A DNA stretch of 63,755 bases, from positions 1 through 63,755 of the forward strand of contig JAKFDA010000004.1 in NCBI GenBank assembly GCA_036676355.1, given 5' to 3'. The translations under genes and the position numbers were made by a program. Position 1 is the stretch's first letter. Each line of letters begins with the position of its first letter. Source of the DNA: ZC4RG42 sp036676355. Lineage in GTDB: Bacteria; Pseudomonadota; Gammaproteobacteria; Burkholderiales; SG8-39. The notes below the pieces were generated by a model that searched no databases, was not told where the DNA came from, and saw only the letters and a list, made by a program, of their open reading frames with translations. Shown here piece after piece: positions 1-7,669 of this stretch.

Positions 1-23
1 GGAGGTTGAGCGTTTGAGGAAGG

Positions 24-677
24 CTACCCAGCGGACGCAGGCTGAGCTAGATTTTTCGCGGAGTGTATAGCGAGGACGTTGGTGACAAAACGAACGCCAC
101 TGTTACGTGCGGCGAGCGCCGTAAAGGCGTATTGGATCGCCAGAAACACCGCTGTCGCCCACGAGAATCCCGCCGTTACTCCAAGCGCATAAAAGCTGAT
201 AGGAACTGAGATAGTCAAGACTGCGGAAATAAACGCTAGATCACGGAAGAGCAAGTAGTTCTTGTGAGCCTCTATTACTGATGGTTCAGAGTCAACCATC
301 CTGTACAGTTTGAACCAGCGTGAATTTTGCTCTCGAAGGTCGGTCGGAAACGGACCAACATTCGCACGAAGGGCGTTAAGGTCAATACGTGCGTCATTTG
401 CTGCGTAAAGCGAGAACGCCCGGTGTCCGGGTAGCACGTTTTTGAATCGCCAGAATATCAAGACCGCTTTGAGGTTTGAATCGGCGATGGACGTGACGAG
501 CAAAACTATAACGGGAAGGAAAAACGCGGAAGCTGCGCGAGCTAGAGCAATCCCAGAGATTGAGGCCAAATCTGGTAGCGACGGTGTAACAAGTAGTCCT
601 AGGACGGCTATGTCGAATGCGGCCACGGCGCACAGCCAGCGCAGGTTTTTAGATTTAAGCGATGCCCCCGCTGTCAT
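24..677 (-). CDS. Four-TM membrane protein, partner of MBL-fold protein
   Basis: No function recognised. The 217-residue protein has two hydrophobic pairs, about residues 13-30 with 41-64 and 147-165 with 171-190. A charged, probably cytoplasmic stretch of about 80 residues lies between the pairs. The start chosen is the ATG that overlaps the stop of the upstream MBL gene (ATGA); an ATG nine bases further upstream is also possible. The overlap implies translational coupling to the MBL gene. Base composition is visibly less GC-rich than the rest of the window, and the pair sits at the 3' side of a tRNA gene, which suggests acquisition by transfer. The 2+2 TM layout resembles small membrane effectors of bacterial conflict systems, but that is only an analogy. 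Confidence 0.7.
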   Translation of the reverse strand: MTAGASLKSKNLRWLCAVAAFDIAVLGLLVTPSLPDLASISGIALARAASAFFLPVIVLLVTSIADSNLKAVLIFWRFKNVLPGHRAFSLYAANDARIDLNALRANVGPFPTDLREQNSRWFKLYRMVDSEPSVIEAHKNYLLFRDLAFISAVLTISVPISFYALGVTAGFSWATAVFLAIQYAFTALAARNSGVRFVTNVLAIHSAKNLAQPASAG

Positions 678-1540
678 CCTTGACATTCCGTTTCGACAAC
701 AATGGACCCGTCCTGATACACGTGGAACCAAATATCCCCGTCCCGTCGCGTCGTTAGTACATGCCGTCGCTTTCCGGTGGTGTGCACGAGCAAACCGCTA
801 TCTTGAGTAACTGCCCGGTAATCAGTCCAGGTCTCTTGAGTCGTATGCTCCTTAGCTTTGTCAGATATGACAACCGCCGACGGCGTAAAGTAATCGAATA
901 TTTCTTCGCAAAAGCCGTTTGACCTACCATGATGAGACGCCATGAGGATATCGGTCCCTCGCAACTCAGCTATAAATGCGTCGTTTTCAAGAAGCGCGAG
1001 CCAGCCGTCTTCCTCCATGTCTCCCGGGAACAGAAACTTTCGTCCTCCGAACTTAATGAACGCTACTAAGCCTAAATTGTTCGTGTCCGTAAACCGCGGG
1101 TAACTGTTCCAGAAAGCGGAGATCGTAATGCCGCCCATGTATTGATTGAACGGTTCACTGACCGGGTTGTTATAGCTTTGGTGAATCGTTATAAACCGTT
1201 CAATGTCGCGGGTTAGCTCACATTGTTGTTCTTTGATGGCTCGCAACTGAGCAGCAGTCACAGACTTAGCGCGACGCAAAGTTGAGACTGCGACCCCCTC
1301 GTCCCAAAATCCGTCGAGGTCGCTCAAATGGTCCTGATCGGCATTCGTAATAATCAGGTAGTCAAGCCGATCCCTGCCAAGGCCGTGTCGGATAAACGTG
1401 CTTGGGCGCCATCCTGTTGTGGCGTTGTGGCCCGAATCGATCATTGCAATGCGGCCCATATTCCTGTCGACGAAGGGTGCCAGAATTGAGCAGGCGCCAT
1501 GTTCCACATCGAACACGCGCAACAGCATTGTTGTCGCCAT
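674..1540 (-). CDS. Metallo-beta-lactamase-fold hydrolase, ComEC-like
   Basis: The 288-residue protein has the layout of the MBL domain in ComEC-type proteins: a strand ending IDSGHN (about 34-39), then IITNADQDHLSD in place of the HxHxDH metal motif, then FPGDMEEDG, then MASHHGRSNG. The Asp-rich variant DQDH is usual in the ComEC-like branch, though the leading Asn is atypical. No signal peptide or TM segment is seen, so it is probably a soluble phosphodiesterase-like hydrolase; the substrate is unknown. The ATG at 1540 is preferred because GGGGA lies six bases upstream. It is coupled to the downstream membrane-protein gene by an ATGA overlap. Codon use is unlike the housekeeping genes nearby. 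Confidence 0.8.
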   Translation of the reverse strand: MATTMLLRVFDVEHGACSILAPFVDRNMGRIAMIDSGHNATTGWRPSTFIRHGLGRDRLDYLIITNADQDHLSDLDGFWDEGVAVSTLRRAKSVTAAQLRAIKEQQCELTRDIERFITIHQSYNNPVSEPFNQYMGGITISAFWNSYPRFTDTNNLGLVAFIKFGGRKFLFPGDMEEDGWLALLENDAFIAELRGTDILMASHHGRSNGFCEEIFDYFTPSAVVISDKAKEHTTQETWTDYRAVTQDSGLLVHTTGKRRHVLTTRRDGDIWFHVYQDGSIVVETECQG

Positions 1541-1550
1541 TGGAATCCCC

Positions 1551-1569
1551 AATCAAATTGGAATTGATT
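1551..1569. promoter_or_regulatory. Inverted repeat upstream of MBL gene
   Basis: AATCAA and TTGATT form a perfect 6-bp inverted repeat around a 7-base centre, just upstream of the MBL gene start at 1540. The position suits an operator or an mRNA 5' structure. No regulator gene is visible nearby, so the role is inferred from position only. Confidence 0.25.
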
Positions 1570-1693
1570 AGTAGGCGAAGGTGGGAAAGACAGGAAGGAC
1601 GTGAATGCGGGTTTCCCGAACGCCCGTTTTTTATACTTTTTTCATACTGGGCCCTTCATGATGGGCCTCTTGTTGAGTAACTTATTGATTTAA

Positions 1694-1768
1694 TGGTGGG
1701 CGGTACTGGGATCGAACCAGTGGCCCCTGCCGTGTGAAGGCAGTGCTCTACCGCTGAGCTAACCGCCC
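1694..1768 (-). tRNA. tRNA-Val (anticodon CAC)
   Basis: The reverse complement folds into a full cloverleaf of 75 nt: acceptor arms GGGCGGT/ACCGCCC, anticodon stem CTGCC/GGCAG around loop TTCACAC giving anticodon CAC, T-arm ACTGG-TTCGATC-CCAGT, and an encoded CCA end at 1694-1696. It reads the GUG valine codon. Its 3' end points at the lower-GC MBL/membrane-protein module, the usual side for island integration. Confidence 0.96.
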
Positions 1769-1862
1769 AACAGGGGCGGATTCTCCCATAGCGCCAATCG
1801 GTGGGTCAATTGCGCACGGGCGATATTGTAGTGGGCCGCCATGCAGAAACGCTTTTGGTGCG

Positions 1863-1900
1863 AGCCGTTCATGGTTCGACAAGCTCACCACGAACGGCTT
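1863..1900. repeat. Dispersed palindromic repeat (TTCGTGGTGAGC family)
   Basis: The stretch reads as an interrupted palindrome: GCCGTTCATGGT, an 11-base centre, then ACCACGAACGGC. From memory it matches a repeat widely scattered between genes in proteobacterial genomes (core: CGTGGTGAGCTTGTCGAACC). It lies between the tRNA-Val gene and the 3' end of the DUF445 gene and could form a strong hairpin in the DUF445 mRNA. It is not a classic terminator because no T-run follows on the minus strand. Confidence 0.6.
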
Positions 1901-1910
1901 TTGATACGTC

Positions 1911-3185
1911 TTAGCCCGGCAGGAAGCGCGAGATGCTGTGCAGCGTCAGGCCGACGAGGCCGCCGATGAGCGTGCCGTTGATACGCACGAATTGCAGATC
2001 CTTGCCGACGGCGAGTTCGATTTTGCTGCTGACGGTGTGCGCGTCCCACTTGTGGACAGTCTGGGCGATGAGATCGGCGATGGCATGCCGGCCGGTGTCC
2101 GCGGCCTGTTCCACCATCGAACGGAGCAACCGGTTGACCTTGCGCTGGATGACCGGATCGGCAAGCAGGCGATCGGCGAAGGCTTCGATGGCTTCAGACA
2201 AATGCGCGCGGACGCGCGAATCGGGTTTGGCGATGTCGGCCGCGACTTGCGCGCGCAGATCATTCCAGAGGCTTTGCAGATAGCGGGCGACGGCGGGGTG
2301 CGTCAACAACTCTGCTTTTAACGCTTCAGCGCTTTCATTCAACTCGGGCGAAGTTTTGAGTTGCTCGGCGAAAGTTCCGATCTGTTCGTCGAGCTTGATG
2401 CGCCACGCGTGTTCGGGGTCTGCGCGAGCGGCATTGAGCGTTTCCACGGCGACCGCGATCAGCTTGTCGGAAACGATGGCGTCCACGCCGATGGCGCGCC
2501 ACAGCCAGGCGGTGCGTTGACGCACGCGCTCGCGGATCAGCGGTTCGTACTCCTGCACGGCGTCGGCGCCGTATTCGAGCAGTTCGTTGACCAGCGGAAC
2601 GTGGCGCCCGTCCTTGGTCAGTAGGCCGATCGCGTCACCGGCGAGCGGTGCGAGCTGCACGCGTTCGAGTCGTCCCGTCACCATCGTATGGAGTAAGTGG
2701 CGCAGGTCGTCGTCGTCCAGAGTATCGAGCAGGTTCGGCAGAAAACGGCTCAGGCGCGTGGCGATAAGATCAATGGTCTTCGGGCGCTTGAGCCAGCGCG
2801 CGAGTCCGCCGGCCAGATCGGCATCGGTGAGTTTTTGCGCAACGATGTCCGGCGCCAGAAAGTTCGTTTCGACAAAACGCCCGAGCCCTTCGCCGATGCG
2901 ATCCTTGTTGCGCGGGATGATGGCGGTGTGCGGGATGGGCAACCCGAGCGGATGACGGAAGAGGGCGACGACTGCGAACCAGTCGGCCAGCGCGCCGATC
3001 ATTGCCGCCTCGGCGAACGCACGCACGAAGCCCAGCCACGCGTGCTCCGCTTCGTGCATGCGCGCGGCGATGTACATGAGCGCCATGAGAATGAACAGCC
3101 CCGTCGCGACGCGACGCATGTAACGAAGCCCTGCGGCGTCCGCCGCGGATTTCCGGTCCAGCGTATCGATGGGTGGCGCAGACAC
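1911..3185 (-). CDS. DUF445 family membrane protein (YjiN-like)
   Basis: The protein (424 residues from the start used) matches the DUF445/YjiN family. A short N-terminal hydrophobic segment follows the basic RYMRR. It is followed by the conserved AMIGALADWFAVVALFRHP region and by IIPRNKDRIGEGLGRFVETN. The body is long and alpha-helical, and the protein ends in a hydrophobic LIGGLVGLTLHSISRFL segment. The family is inner-membrane anchored and of unknown function. The start is uncertain: GTG at 3185 gives the usual N-terminal extension, while ATG at 3119 and GTG at 3194 are alternatives. It runs divergently from gltX with about 150 bp between. A much longer open frame continues antisense through gltX and is not coding. 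Confidence 0.85.
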   Translation of the reverse strand: MSAPPIDTLDRKSAADAAGLRYMRRVATGLFILMALMYIAARMHEAEHAWLGFVRAFAEAAMIGALADWFAVVALFRHPLGLPIPHTAIIPRNKDRIGEGLGRFVETNFLAPDIVAQKLTDADLAGGLARWLKRPKTIDLIATRLSRFLPNLLDTLDDDDLRHLLHTMVTGRLERVQLAPLAGDAIGLLTKDGRHVPLVNELLEYGADAVQEYEPLIRERVRQRTAWLWRAIGVDAIVSDKLIAVAVETLNAARADPEHAWRIKLDEQIGTFAEQLKTSPELNESAEALKAELLTHPAVARYLQSLWNDLRAQVAADIAKPDSRVRAHLSEAIEAFADRLLADPVIQRKVNRLLRSMVEQAADTGRHAIADLIAQTVHKWDAHTVSSKIELAVGKDLQFVRINGTLIGGLVGLTLHSISRFLPG

Positions 3186-3335
3186 GTTGAGCACTGAGCG
3201 TGAGGTGAGGGCGGATGTGAAGCTTACGCGATGAATTCTTTGTCCTAAATGACGGCTGCAAGAAGCAGACCGCGCGATTCGCTGGGTTGGCGCGTCGCAT
3301 CGCGTAAAATGCGATGTTTCTTGGCAGGTCCGCTC

Positions 3336-4733
3336 ATGATTCGCACCCGTTTCGCTCCCAGTCCCACCGGCTATCTGCATATCGGCGGCGCCCGCACGGC
3401 GCTGTATTCGTGGGCCTACGCCCGCCGTCACCACGGCACGTTCATTCTGCGCGTGGAGGATACCGACCTCGAGCGCTCGACGCGCGAATCGGTTCAGGCC
3501 ATTCTCGACGGCATGAACTGGCTCGGACTCGATTATGACGAAGGCCCGTTCTATCAAATGGAGCGGATGGACCGTTATCGCGAAGTGGTGCAGCAACTGC
3601 TCGACGCGGGCAAAGCCTATTACTGCTATGCCAGCAGGGAAGAGCTCGATGCGTTGCGCGAGGAGCAACGCGCGCGCGGGGTCAAGCCGCGCTATGACGG
3701 TCGCTGGCGGCCGGAGAACGCACACGGCAGAACGCCGCCGGCAGGCGTGAAACCGGTGGTGCGCTTCAAGAACCCCATCGATGGCGCAGTGACCTTCAAC
3801 GATCTGGTCAAGGGTCCGATCACGATCAGCAATCTGGAACTGGACGATCTCATCATCGCGCGCCCGGACGGTACGCCGACCTATAATTTCTGCGTGGTGG
3901 TCGACGACTGGGATATGAACATCACCCATGTGATTCGCGGCGACGATCATGTCAACAACACGCCGCGTCAGATCAACATTCTGGAAGCGCTCGGCGCAAC
4001 GCTGCCGCAGTACGCGCATGTGCCGATGATTCTCGGTGCCGACGGCGAACGTCTGTCCAAGCGTCATGGCGCAGTAAGCGTCATGCAATATGCGGAGGAG
4101 GGCTTTCTGCCCGAAGCGCTGCTGAACTATCTCGCCCGGCTGGGCTGGTCGCATGGCGACGAGGAAGTGTTCTCGATGCAGCAGTTCGTCGAGTGGTTCG
4201 ATCTGGAACGCATCAGCCGCTCCGCCGCGCAGTTCAATCCGGAGAAGTTGTTGTGGTTGAACCAGCAATATATGAAGGCCGCCGATCCGCAGCGCCTCGC
4301 CAACGATATCGCGCCGCGTCTGCAGGGCATGGGTGTGGATGTGGCTAACGGCCCCGCGTTGCATGAAGTCGTGGCGATGTTCCAGGAACGCGCGACCACC
4401 CTGCGTGAATTGGCGGAGCAGGCGAGCCTTATTTATCGCGCCGTGGCGCCGAGTGCGGAAGTCGTTGCGCAGCATGTGAGCGAAGAGATCCGCTCCGCTT
4501 TGCGCGAGTTATTGCAGGCCTTTGAAGCGATCGCCGACTGGAACGTGGAGTCGGTCACCGCAGCATTCAGCGGCGTACTTAAAGCGCACGGCCTCAAAAT
4601 GCCGAAACTCGCGATTCCGCTGCGTGTAGTCGTGTATGGCACGCCGCATACGCCGTCGCTTTATCCTCTGCTTGCGCTATCCGGCAAAGCACGCGTCGTC
4701 TCGACATTGGGCAGTTTTCTAACAGAGCTTTAA
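3336..4733 (+). CDS. gltX: Glutamate-tRNA ligase
   Basis: This 465-residue class I aminoacyl-tRNA synthetase charges tRNA-Glu in the cytoplasm. It opens with RFAPSPTGYLHIGGARTAL, which carries the HIGH-type motif, and has the KMSKS-type LSKRHGAVSV at about residue 238. WDMNITHVIRGDDHVNNTPR is the conserved glutamate-recognition region. Length is normal for the bacterial enzyme. The ATG at 3336 is chosen because it precedes the conserved MIRTRFAPSPTG; the open frame extends upstream without family similarity. tRNA-Ala and tRNA-Glu genes follow about 180 bp downstream, so the enzyme gene sits close to its own substrate tRNA gene. Confidence 0.98.
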   Translation: MIRTRFAPSPTGYLHIGGARTALYSWAYARRHHGTFILRVEDTDLERSTRESVQAILDGMNWLGLDYDEGPFYQMERMDRYREVVQQLLDAGKAYYCYASREELDALREEQRARGVKPRYDGRWRPENAHGRTPPAGVKPVVRFKNPIDGAVTFNDLVKGPITISNLELDDLIIARPDGTPTYNFCVVVDDWDMNITHVIRGDDHVNNTPRQINILEALGATLPQYAHVPMILGADGERLSKRHGAVSVMQYAEEGFLPEALLNYLARLGWSHGDEEVFSMQQFVEWFDLERISRSAAQFNPEKLLWLNQQYMKAADPQRLANDIAPRLQGMGVDVANGPALHEVVAMFQERATTLRELAEQASLIYRAVAPSAEVVAQHVSEEIRSALRELLQAFEAIADWNVESVTAAFSGVLKAHGLKMPKLAIPLRVVVYGTPHTPSLYPLLALSGKARVVSTLGSFLTEL

Positions 4734-4866
4734 TTAGTTAGGGCATTCAAGAATTCCATCGCGAGATCGAGCGATAAGATACTGTTTTGCTTTGTCCTCG
4801 CTCGTACAGCTGCGCGCACTCGCGATCATCCTCGGCACGTAATCGAACTTTACCCACCTGAACATG

Positions 4867-4895
4867 TTTACACATGCAGGGGTCGTCGCTATAAT
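4867..4895 (+). promoter_or_regulatory. Sigma-70 promoter of the tRNA-Ala/tRNA-Glu unit
   Basis: A TTTACA -35 hexamer (4867-4872), a 17-bp spacer and a consensus TATAAT -10 hexamer (4890-4895) lie 15 bases upstream of the tRNA-Ala gene. A GC-rich stretch follows the -10 element, similar to the discriminator of stringently controlled stable-RNA promoters. Confidence 0.8.
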
Positions 4896-4910
4896 CCCGC
4901 GCTCGCGGTT

Positions 4911-4986
<76 letters not shown>

Positions 4987-5019
4987 ACCAGCACCGCGAT
5001 TAAAGAAGTAAACGTTACA

Positions 5020-5095
5020 GTCCCTATCGTCTAGAGGCCTAGGACATCGCCCTTTCACGGCGGTAACGCGGGTTCGACTCCCGCTGGGGACGCCA
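5020..5095 (+). tRNA. tRNA-Glu (anticodon TTC)
   Basis: A 76-nt cloverleaf with acceptor GTCCCTA, anticodon stem TCGCC/GGCGG around CTTTCAC (anticodon TTC), T-arm GCGGG-TTCGACT-CCCGC and 3' GCCA. It reads GAA and GAG. It lies 33 bases after tRNA-Ala and is followed within 10 bases by a rho-independent terminator. Confidence 0.97.
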
Positions 5096-5102
5096 GACAC
5101 AC

Positions 5103-5129
5103 AAAAAGCCGACCACTGGTCGGCTTTTT
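5103..5129. terminator. Bidirectional rho-independent terminator
   Basis: AAAAAGCCGACC and GGTCGGCTTTTT form a 12-bp arm pair around a 3-base centre, flanked by A-runs and T-runs. It ends the tRNA unit on the plus strand. It can also serve the DUF4124-like gene that converges on it from the minus strand. Confidence 0.9.
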
Positions 5130-5150
5130 GTTGTCCGTCTTTCATGAAAA

Positions 5151-5702
5151 TCAGCATTCGCGCTCAATGATGTACTGCACTTTGCGGCGCTCCGCGCGCA
5201 AGTGATCCTGCTGTTGTGGCGCGTTGCGCTGTCGTGCTTGCGCATCGATTCGCGCAATTTGCTGGTGGAGCGACTCGCAATGCGCGGTGTTTTTGCCAGT
5301 CCCGATCGTCATTCCGAGCGCCACGGGACCGTTGCTCGTGACTACAGGCCTGTTCATTACGAGGCTGTCGTATTGCTCGCGATAGGTCCGTACCCGCTGC
5401 GGGTCTGTCGCGGGCGCCAGCACCGTCGTTTGTGCGATGACATTGCCGCACGGTTGATCCGAGAAAACCGTTTCACCACCGTTCTTGCATTGATAGATCG
5501 AGGCGCCGCTCCGGGCTTCGGACATTTCCGGCCTTTCGACTGCGTAGGGCCGGATCGCCGGATCAACGGCCGCATCGTGTTTTGTCGACGGTGCCGGTTG
5601 CCCGGTAACGGTGGCGGTCACGCGCGCTTCGTCGTACTGCACGAAAAGAACCACCCCGATGACAAGACATAAGGCCAACGCGATCGAAACGATCCGAGCC
5701 AT
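5151..5702 (-). CDS. DUF4124-like secreted or membrane-anchored protein
   Basis: The 183-residue protein begins MARIVSIALALCLVIGVVLF, an N-terminal signal or anchor segment. A central IYQCKNGGETVFSDQPCG motif resembles the DUF4124 fold common in proteobacterial envelope proteins. The C-terminal part is charged and helical (SLHQQIARIDAQARQRN region) and ends in Cys. The start at 5702 has GGGGGA a few bases upstream; a longer frame starts nine codons earlier. It converges on the tRNA-Glu terminator. The function is unknown; an envelope location is inferred. Confidence 0.75.
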   Translation of the reverse strand: MARIVSIALALCLVIGVVLFVQYDEARVTATVTGQPAPSTKHDAAVDPAIRPYAVERPEMSEARSGASIYQCKNGGETVFSDQPCGNVIAQTTVLAPATDPQRVRTYREQYDSLVMNRPVVTSNGPVALGMTIGTGKNTAHCESLHQQIARIDAQARQRNAPQQQDHLRAERRKVQYIIEREC

Positions 5703-5876
5703 GAATTTCCCCCGCTTGTTATTCGTCAACGGAGCCTATCCCTTCGATCGGCTCGGTGCGTCGCATTGGGTCACACTCCGGTGGCCGGCGGCCTTTGCGC
5801 ACATCACGGGACGCCATCCAGCTAGGATCAAGCCGGTAGATAAATACAATAATAATCAGTATATTAAGTGCATCGT

Positions 5877-5888
5877 CTGGTACACCAG
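5877..5888. promoter_or_regulatory. Short palindrome in AT-rich leader of recombinase-like gene
   Basis: CTGGT-AC-ACCAG is a perfect short inverted repeat inside a notably AT-rich stretch (about 5840-5870). A third ACCAG copy follows at about 5892. A TAGAAT hexamer at 5901-5906 stands seven bases before the ATG at 5913, so the transcript may be nearly leaderless. An operator role is inferred. Confidence 0.25.
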
Positions 5889-5912
5889 TCGACCAGGCGC
5901 TAGAATCGCCGC

Positions 5913-7109
5913 ATGGCATCGAACCCCTCTTTCATGTTTTCGCGCGGCGGCGTTTATTACTTCCGCCGAAAAATTCCGACTGCGCTGCGCGCGCATTTCA
6001 ACGCCGACGAGGTGCGCAAATCGCTCAACACGCGCGATGCGCAGGAGGCGCACCGCCTGGTGCGCGTCGAAGTGCAGCGCATGAACGAATTGTTCGCCAG
6101 GTTGCGCGCCGAGCAGCGTGCGGCGCGCGGCGTGCGACCGCTCGAAGTTTCGCGTGGCAGGGAGGCGGAGACGACGGCCATCGAGGCATTGTTCGCGCGC
6201 TGGAATGCGCAGGCGACGCGGCCGCGAACGACGGTGTACGACTTTGCCAAGGCCACGCGTCGATTCGCGGCGCTGCAGCCGGGCCTGGCGATTAGCGATT
6301 TCCGCGCCGAACATATCGAAGCTTTCCGCGATGCGCTCGCGGCGGAAGGGTTATCCGTCGGTACGATCAAGAAGCAGCTCGGGGCGATCGCCGCGATGCT
6401 GCAGGTCGCGGTGGAAGATGGTCTGCTCGATATCAATCCGGCGCGCGGCGTGGTGATCGAGGCGGCGCGCAGCGGTCGGAAAGCGCGCGTCGGTTTCACG
6501 CCGGGCGAGCTCGCCGCGATTTTCGCATCGCCCGTGTACGCCGGCGGCGAGCGTCCGATCGCCGGCGCCGGCGCGGCTGCCTATTGGCTGCCGTTGCTCG
6601 CGCTTTATACCGGCGCACGGCAAGGCGAAATTGGCCAGTTGAGCGTTAATGACGTGCATGAAGCGGAGGACGTGAAATTCCTCAACATGCTGACCGAACA
6701 CACCCGGCCCGGCGAATCCCATCGGCGGCCGGTGCCCATACATGTGGATCTGATCAAACTGGGTTTTCTGCAGTTCGTCGAAATGCAGCGCCGTGCCGGC
6801 GAACATCTGTTGTTTCCCGATTTGCGCACCGATAACAAGGGCAAGCGCACCGGCAACTGGTCGAAGTGGTTTGCGCGCTATCTGCGCAATACGGTCGGTA
6901 TTCGCGATCGTCGCAAGACCTTCGACTCCTTCCGTCATACCTTTGCCGAAGCCTGTCGCAAGGCGCGCGTGGATGACTCGGTGCTGGAATTGCTGGTAGG
7001 GCGACGGACGCGACGCACGGCGAAGCAGGGCGCAGTGCCGCTAGACAGTCTTGCGGCTGCGATTGGTGTGTTGCACTTTGTGCTGGACGACGAGGAGGTG
7101 AGCGTATGA
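5913..7109 (+). CDS. Tyrosine-recombinase-like protein, probably catalytically dead
   Basis: The 398-residue protein has the integrase layout. Residues about 10-60 (SRGGVYYFRRKIPTALRAHF) resemble the N-terminal domain of DUF6538-type integrases. A SAM-like core-binding region follows, then a C-terminal catalytic domain with YTGARQGEIGQLSVNDV (first catalytic Arg) and DSFRHTFAEACRKARV. Two key features look wrong: the usual His before the second Arg is Asp (DSFR), and after GRRTRRTAKQGAVPLDSLA no Tyr occurs where the nucleophile is expected; the last 80 residues contain no Tyr. GC content matches the host genes. Its last codon overlaps the next gene (ATGA). Loss of activity, or a new role as a DNA-binding protein, is inferred. 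Confidence 0.85.
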   Translation: MASNPSFMFSRGGVYYFRRKIPTALRAHFNADEVRKSLNTRDAQEAHRLVRVEVQRMNELFARLRAEQRAARGVRPLEVSRGREAETTAIEALFARWNAQATRPRTTVYDFAKATRRFAALQPGLAISDFRAEHIEAFRDALAAEGLSVGTIKKQLGAIAAMLQVAVEDGLLDINPARGVVIEAARSGRKARVGFTPGELAAIFASPVYAGGERPIAGAGAAAYWLPLLALYTGARQGEIGQLSVNDVHEAEDVKFLNMLTEHTRPGESHRRPVPIHVDLIKLGFLQFVEMQRRAGEHLLFPDLRTDNKGKRTGNWSKWFARYLRNTVGIRDRRKTFDSFRHTFAEACRKARVDDSVLELLVGRRTRRTAKQGAVPLDSLAAAIGVLHFVLDDEEVSV

Positions 7110-7405
7110 AAGCCTTATCCGTACGGGCGCTGCTTGGCGTGGCGGTTTTTGCGAGCACCCAGGTCGCCGTTTACGCGCAACCGGGCGTACCGCGCTTCGA
7201 AGCGCAGATCGAGCGGCGCATTACGCTCAGCGATGCGTTGATCGAGACAGTGAAAATCGAAGGGCAGCTGCAAAGCTGGACATTGCGCAAGCTTTGCCTG
7301 GACGGACAGGCTTACTGGCTCGGCTTCAGCGAAACGGCGCCGAGCGCGCTTGCGCCGGCCTACAAGGACGGCAAGCCGGAGCGCTGCGCCGTGCGCGGTC
7401 GCTGA
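7106..7405 (+). CDS. Small exported protein coupled to recombinase-like gene
   Basis: The 99-residue protein has an N-terminal signal peptide, MKALSVRALLGVAVFASTQV, with likely cleavage after VYAQ. The mature part is about 75 residues with two Cys (RKLCLDGQAYW and PERCAVRGR), which could form a disulfide. No family is recognised. The ATG overlaps the stop of the recombinase-like gene (ATGA), so the two are probably translated from one mRNA. A strong terminator lies about 170 bp downstream. Confidence 0.7.
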   Translation: MKALSVRALLGVAVFASTQVAVYAQPGVPRFEAQIERRITLSDALIETVKIEGQLQSWTLRKLCLDGQAYWLGFSETAPSALAPAYKDGKPERCAVRGR

Positions 7406-7577
7406 GAGTAGGAAAGCTCCTACATCCGAATAGGACGGCGCTCGCTGCTGCGCGCTGTGCCGCATCTCTAGTATTCGCACTACGGGATGTGACTTGAGCC
7501 GTACCTCTCCTCCCTCCTCCTCCCCGTCGGCTTGTGCCTACGTCCCGTTTTTCATCCTCCTCCTCCTTAGGAGTCTC

Positions 7578-7607
7578 GGGGGCCCCGCTTAGGGGCTCCC
7601 TTTTTTT
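7578..7607 (+). terminator. Rho-independent terminator
   Basis: GGGGGCCCC, a GCTTA loop and GGGGCTCCC form a 9-bp GC-rich hairpin with one mismatch, followed by seven T. It closes the recombinase-like/exported-protein unit. The stretch before it (about 7500-7570) is a pyrimidine-rich tract of CTCCTCC repeats with no gene. Confidence 0.85.
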
Positions 7608-7669
7608 GTCCGATCGCACGGGTGCGCAATTTGCAGCCTTGGGCGGTCATTCAAATCAGATTTCAAAAA

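Noticed and set aside
3201..4475. Long minus-strand open frame continuing from the DUF445 gene through gltX
   Set aside because: It is antisense to gltX, a certain gene, and its translation is His/Arg-rich without any family; only the part below about 3194 is DUF445.
5913..7109. Treating the integrase-like gene as marker of an active prophage or island at tRNA-Ala/tRNA-Glu
   Set aside because: Catalytic residues are missing, GC is host-like, no phage genes or att repeats are visible, and a normal gene lies between it and the tRNAs.
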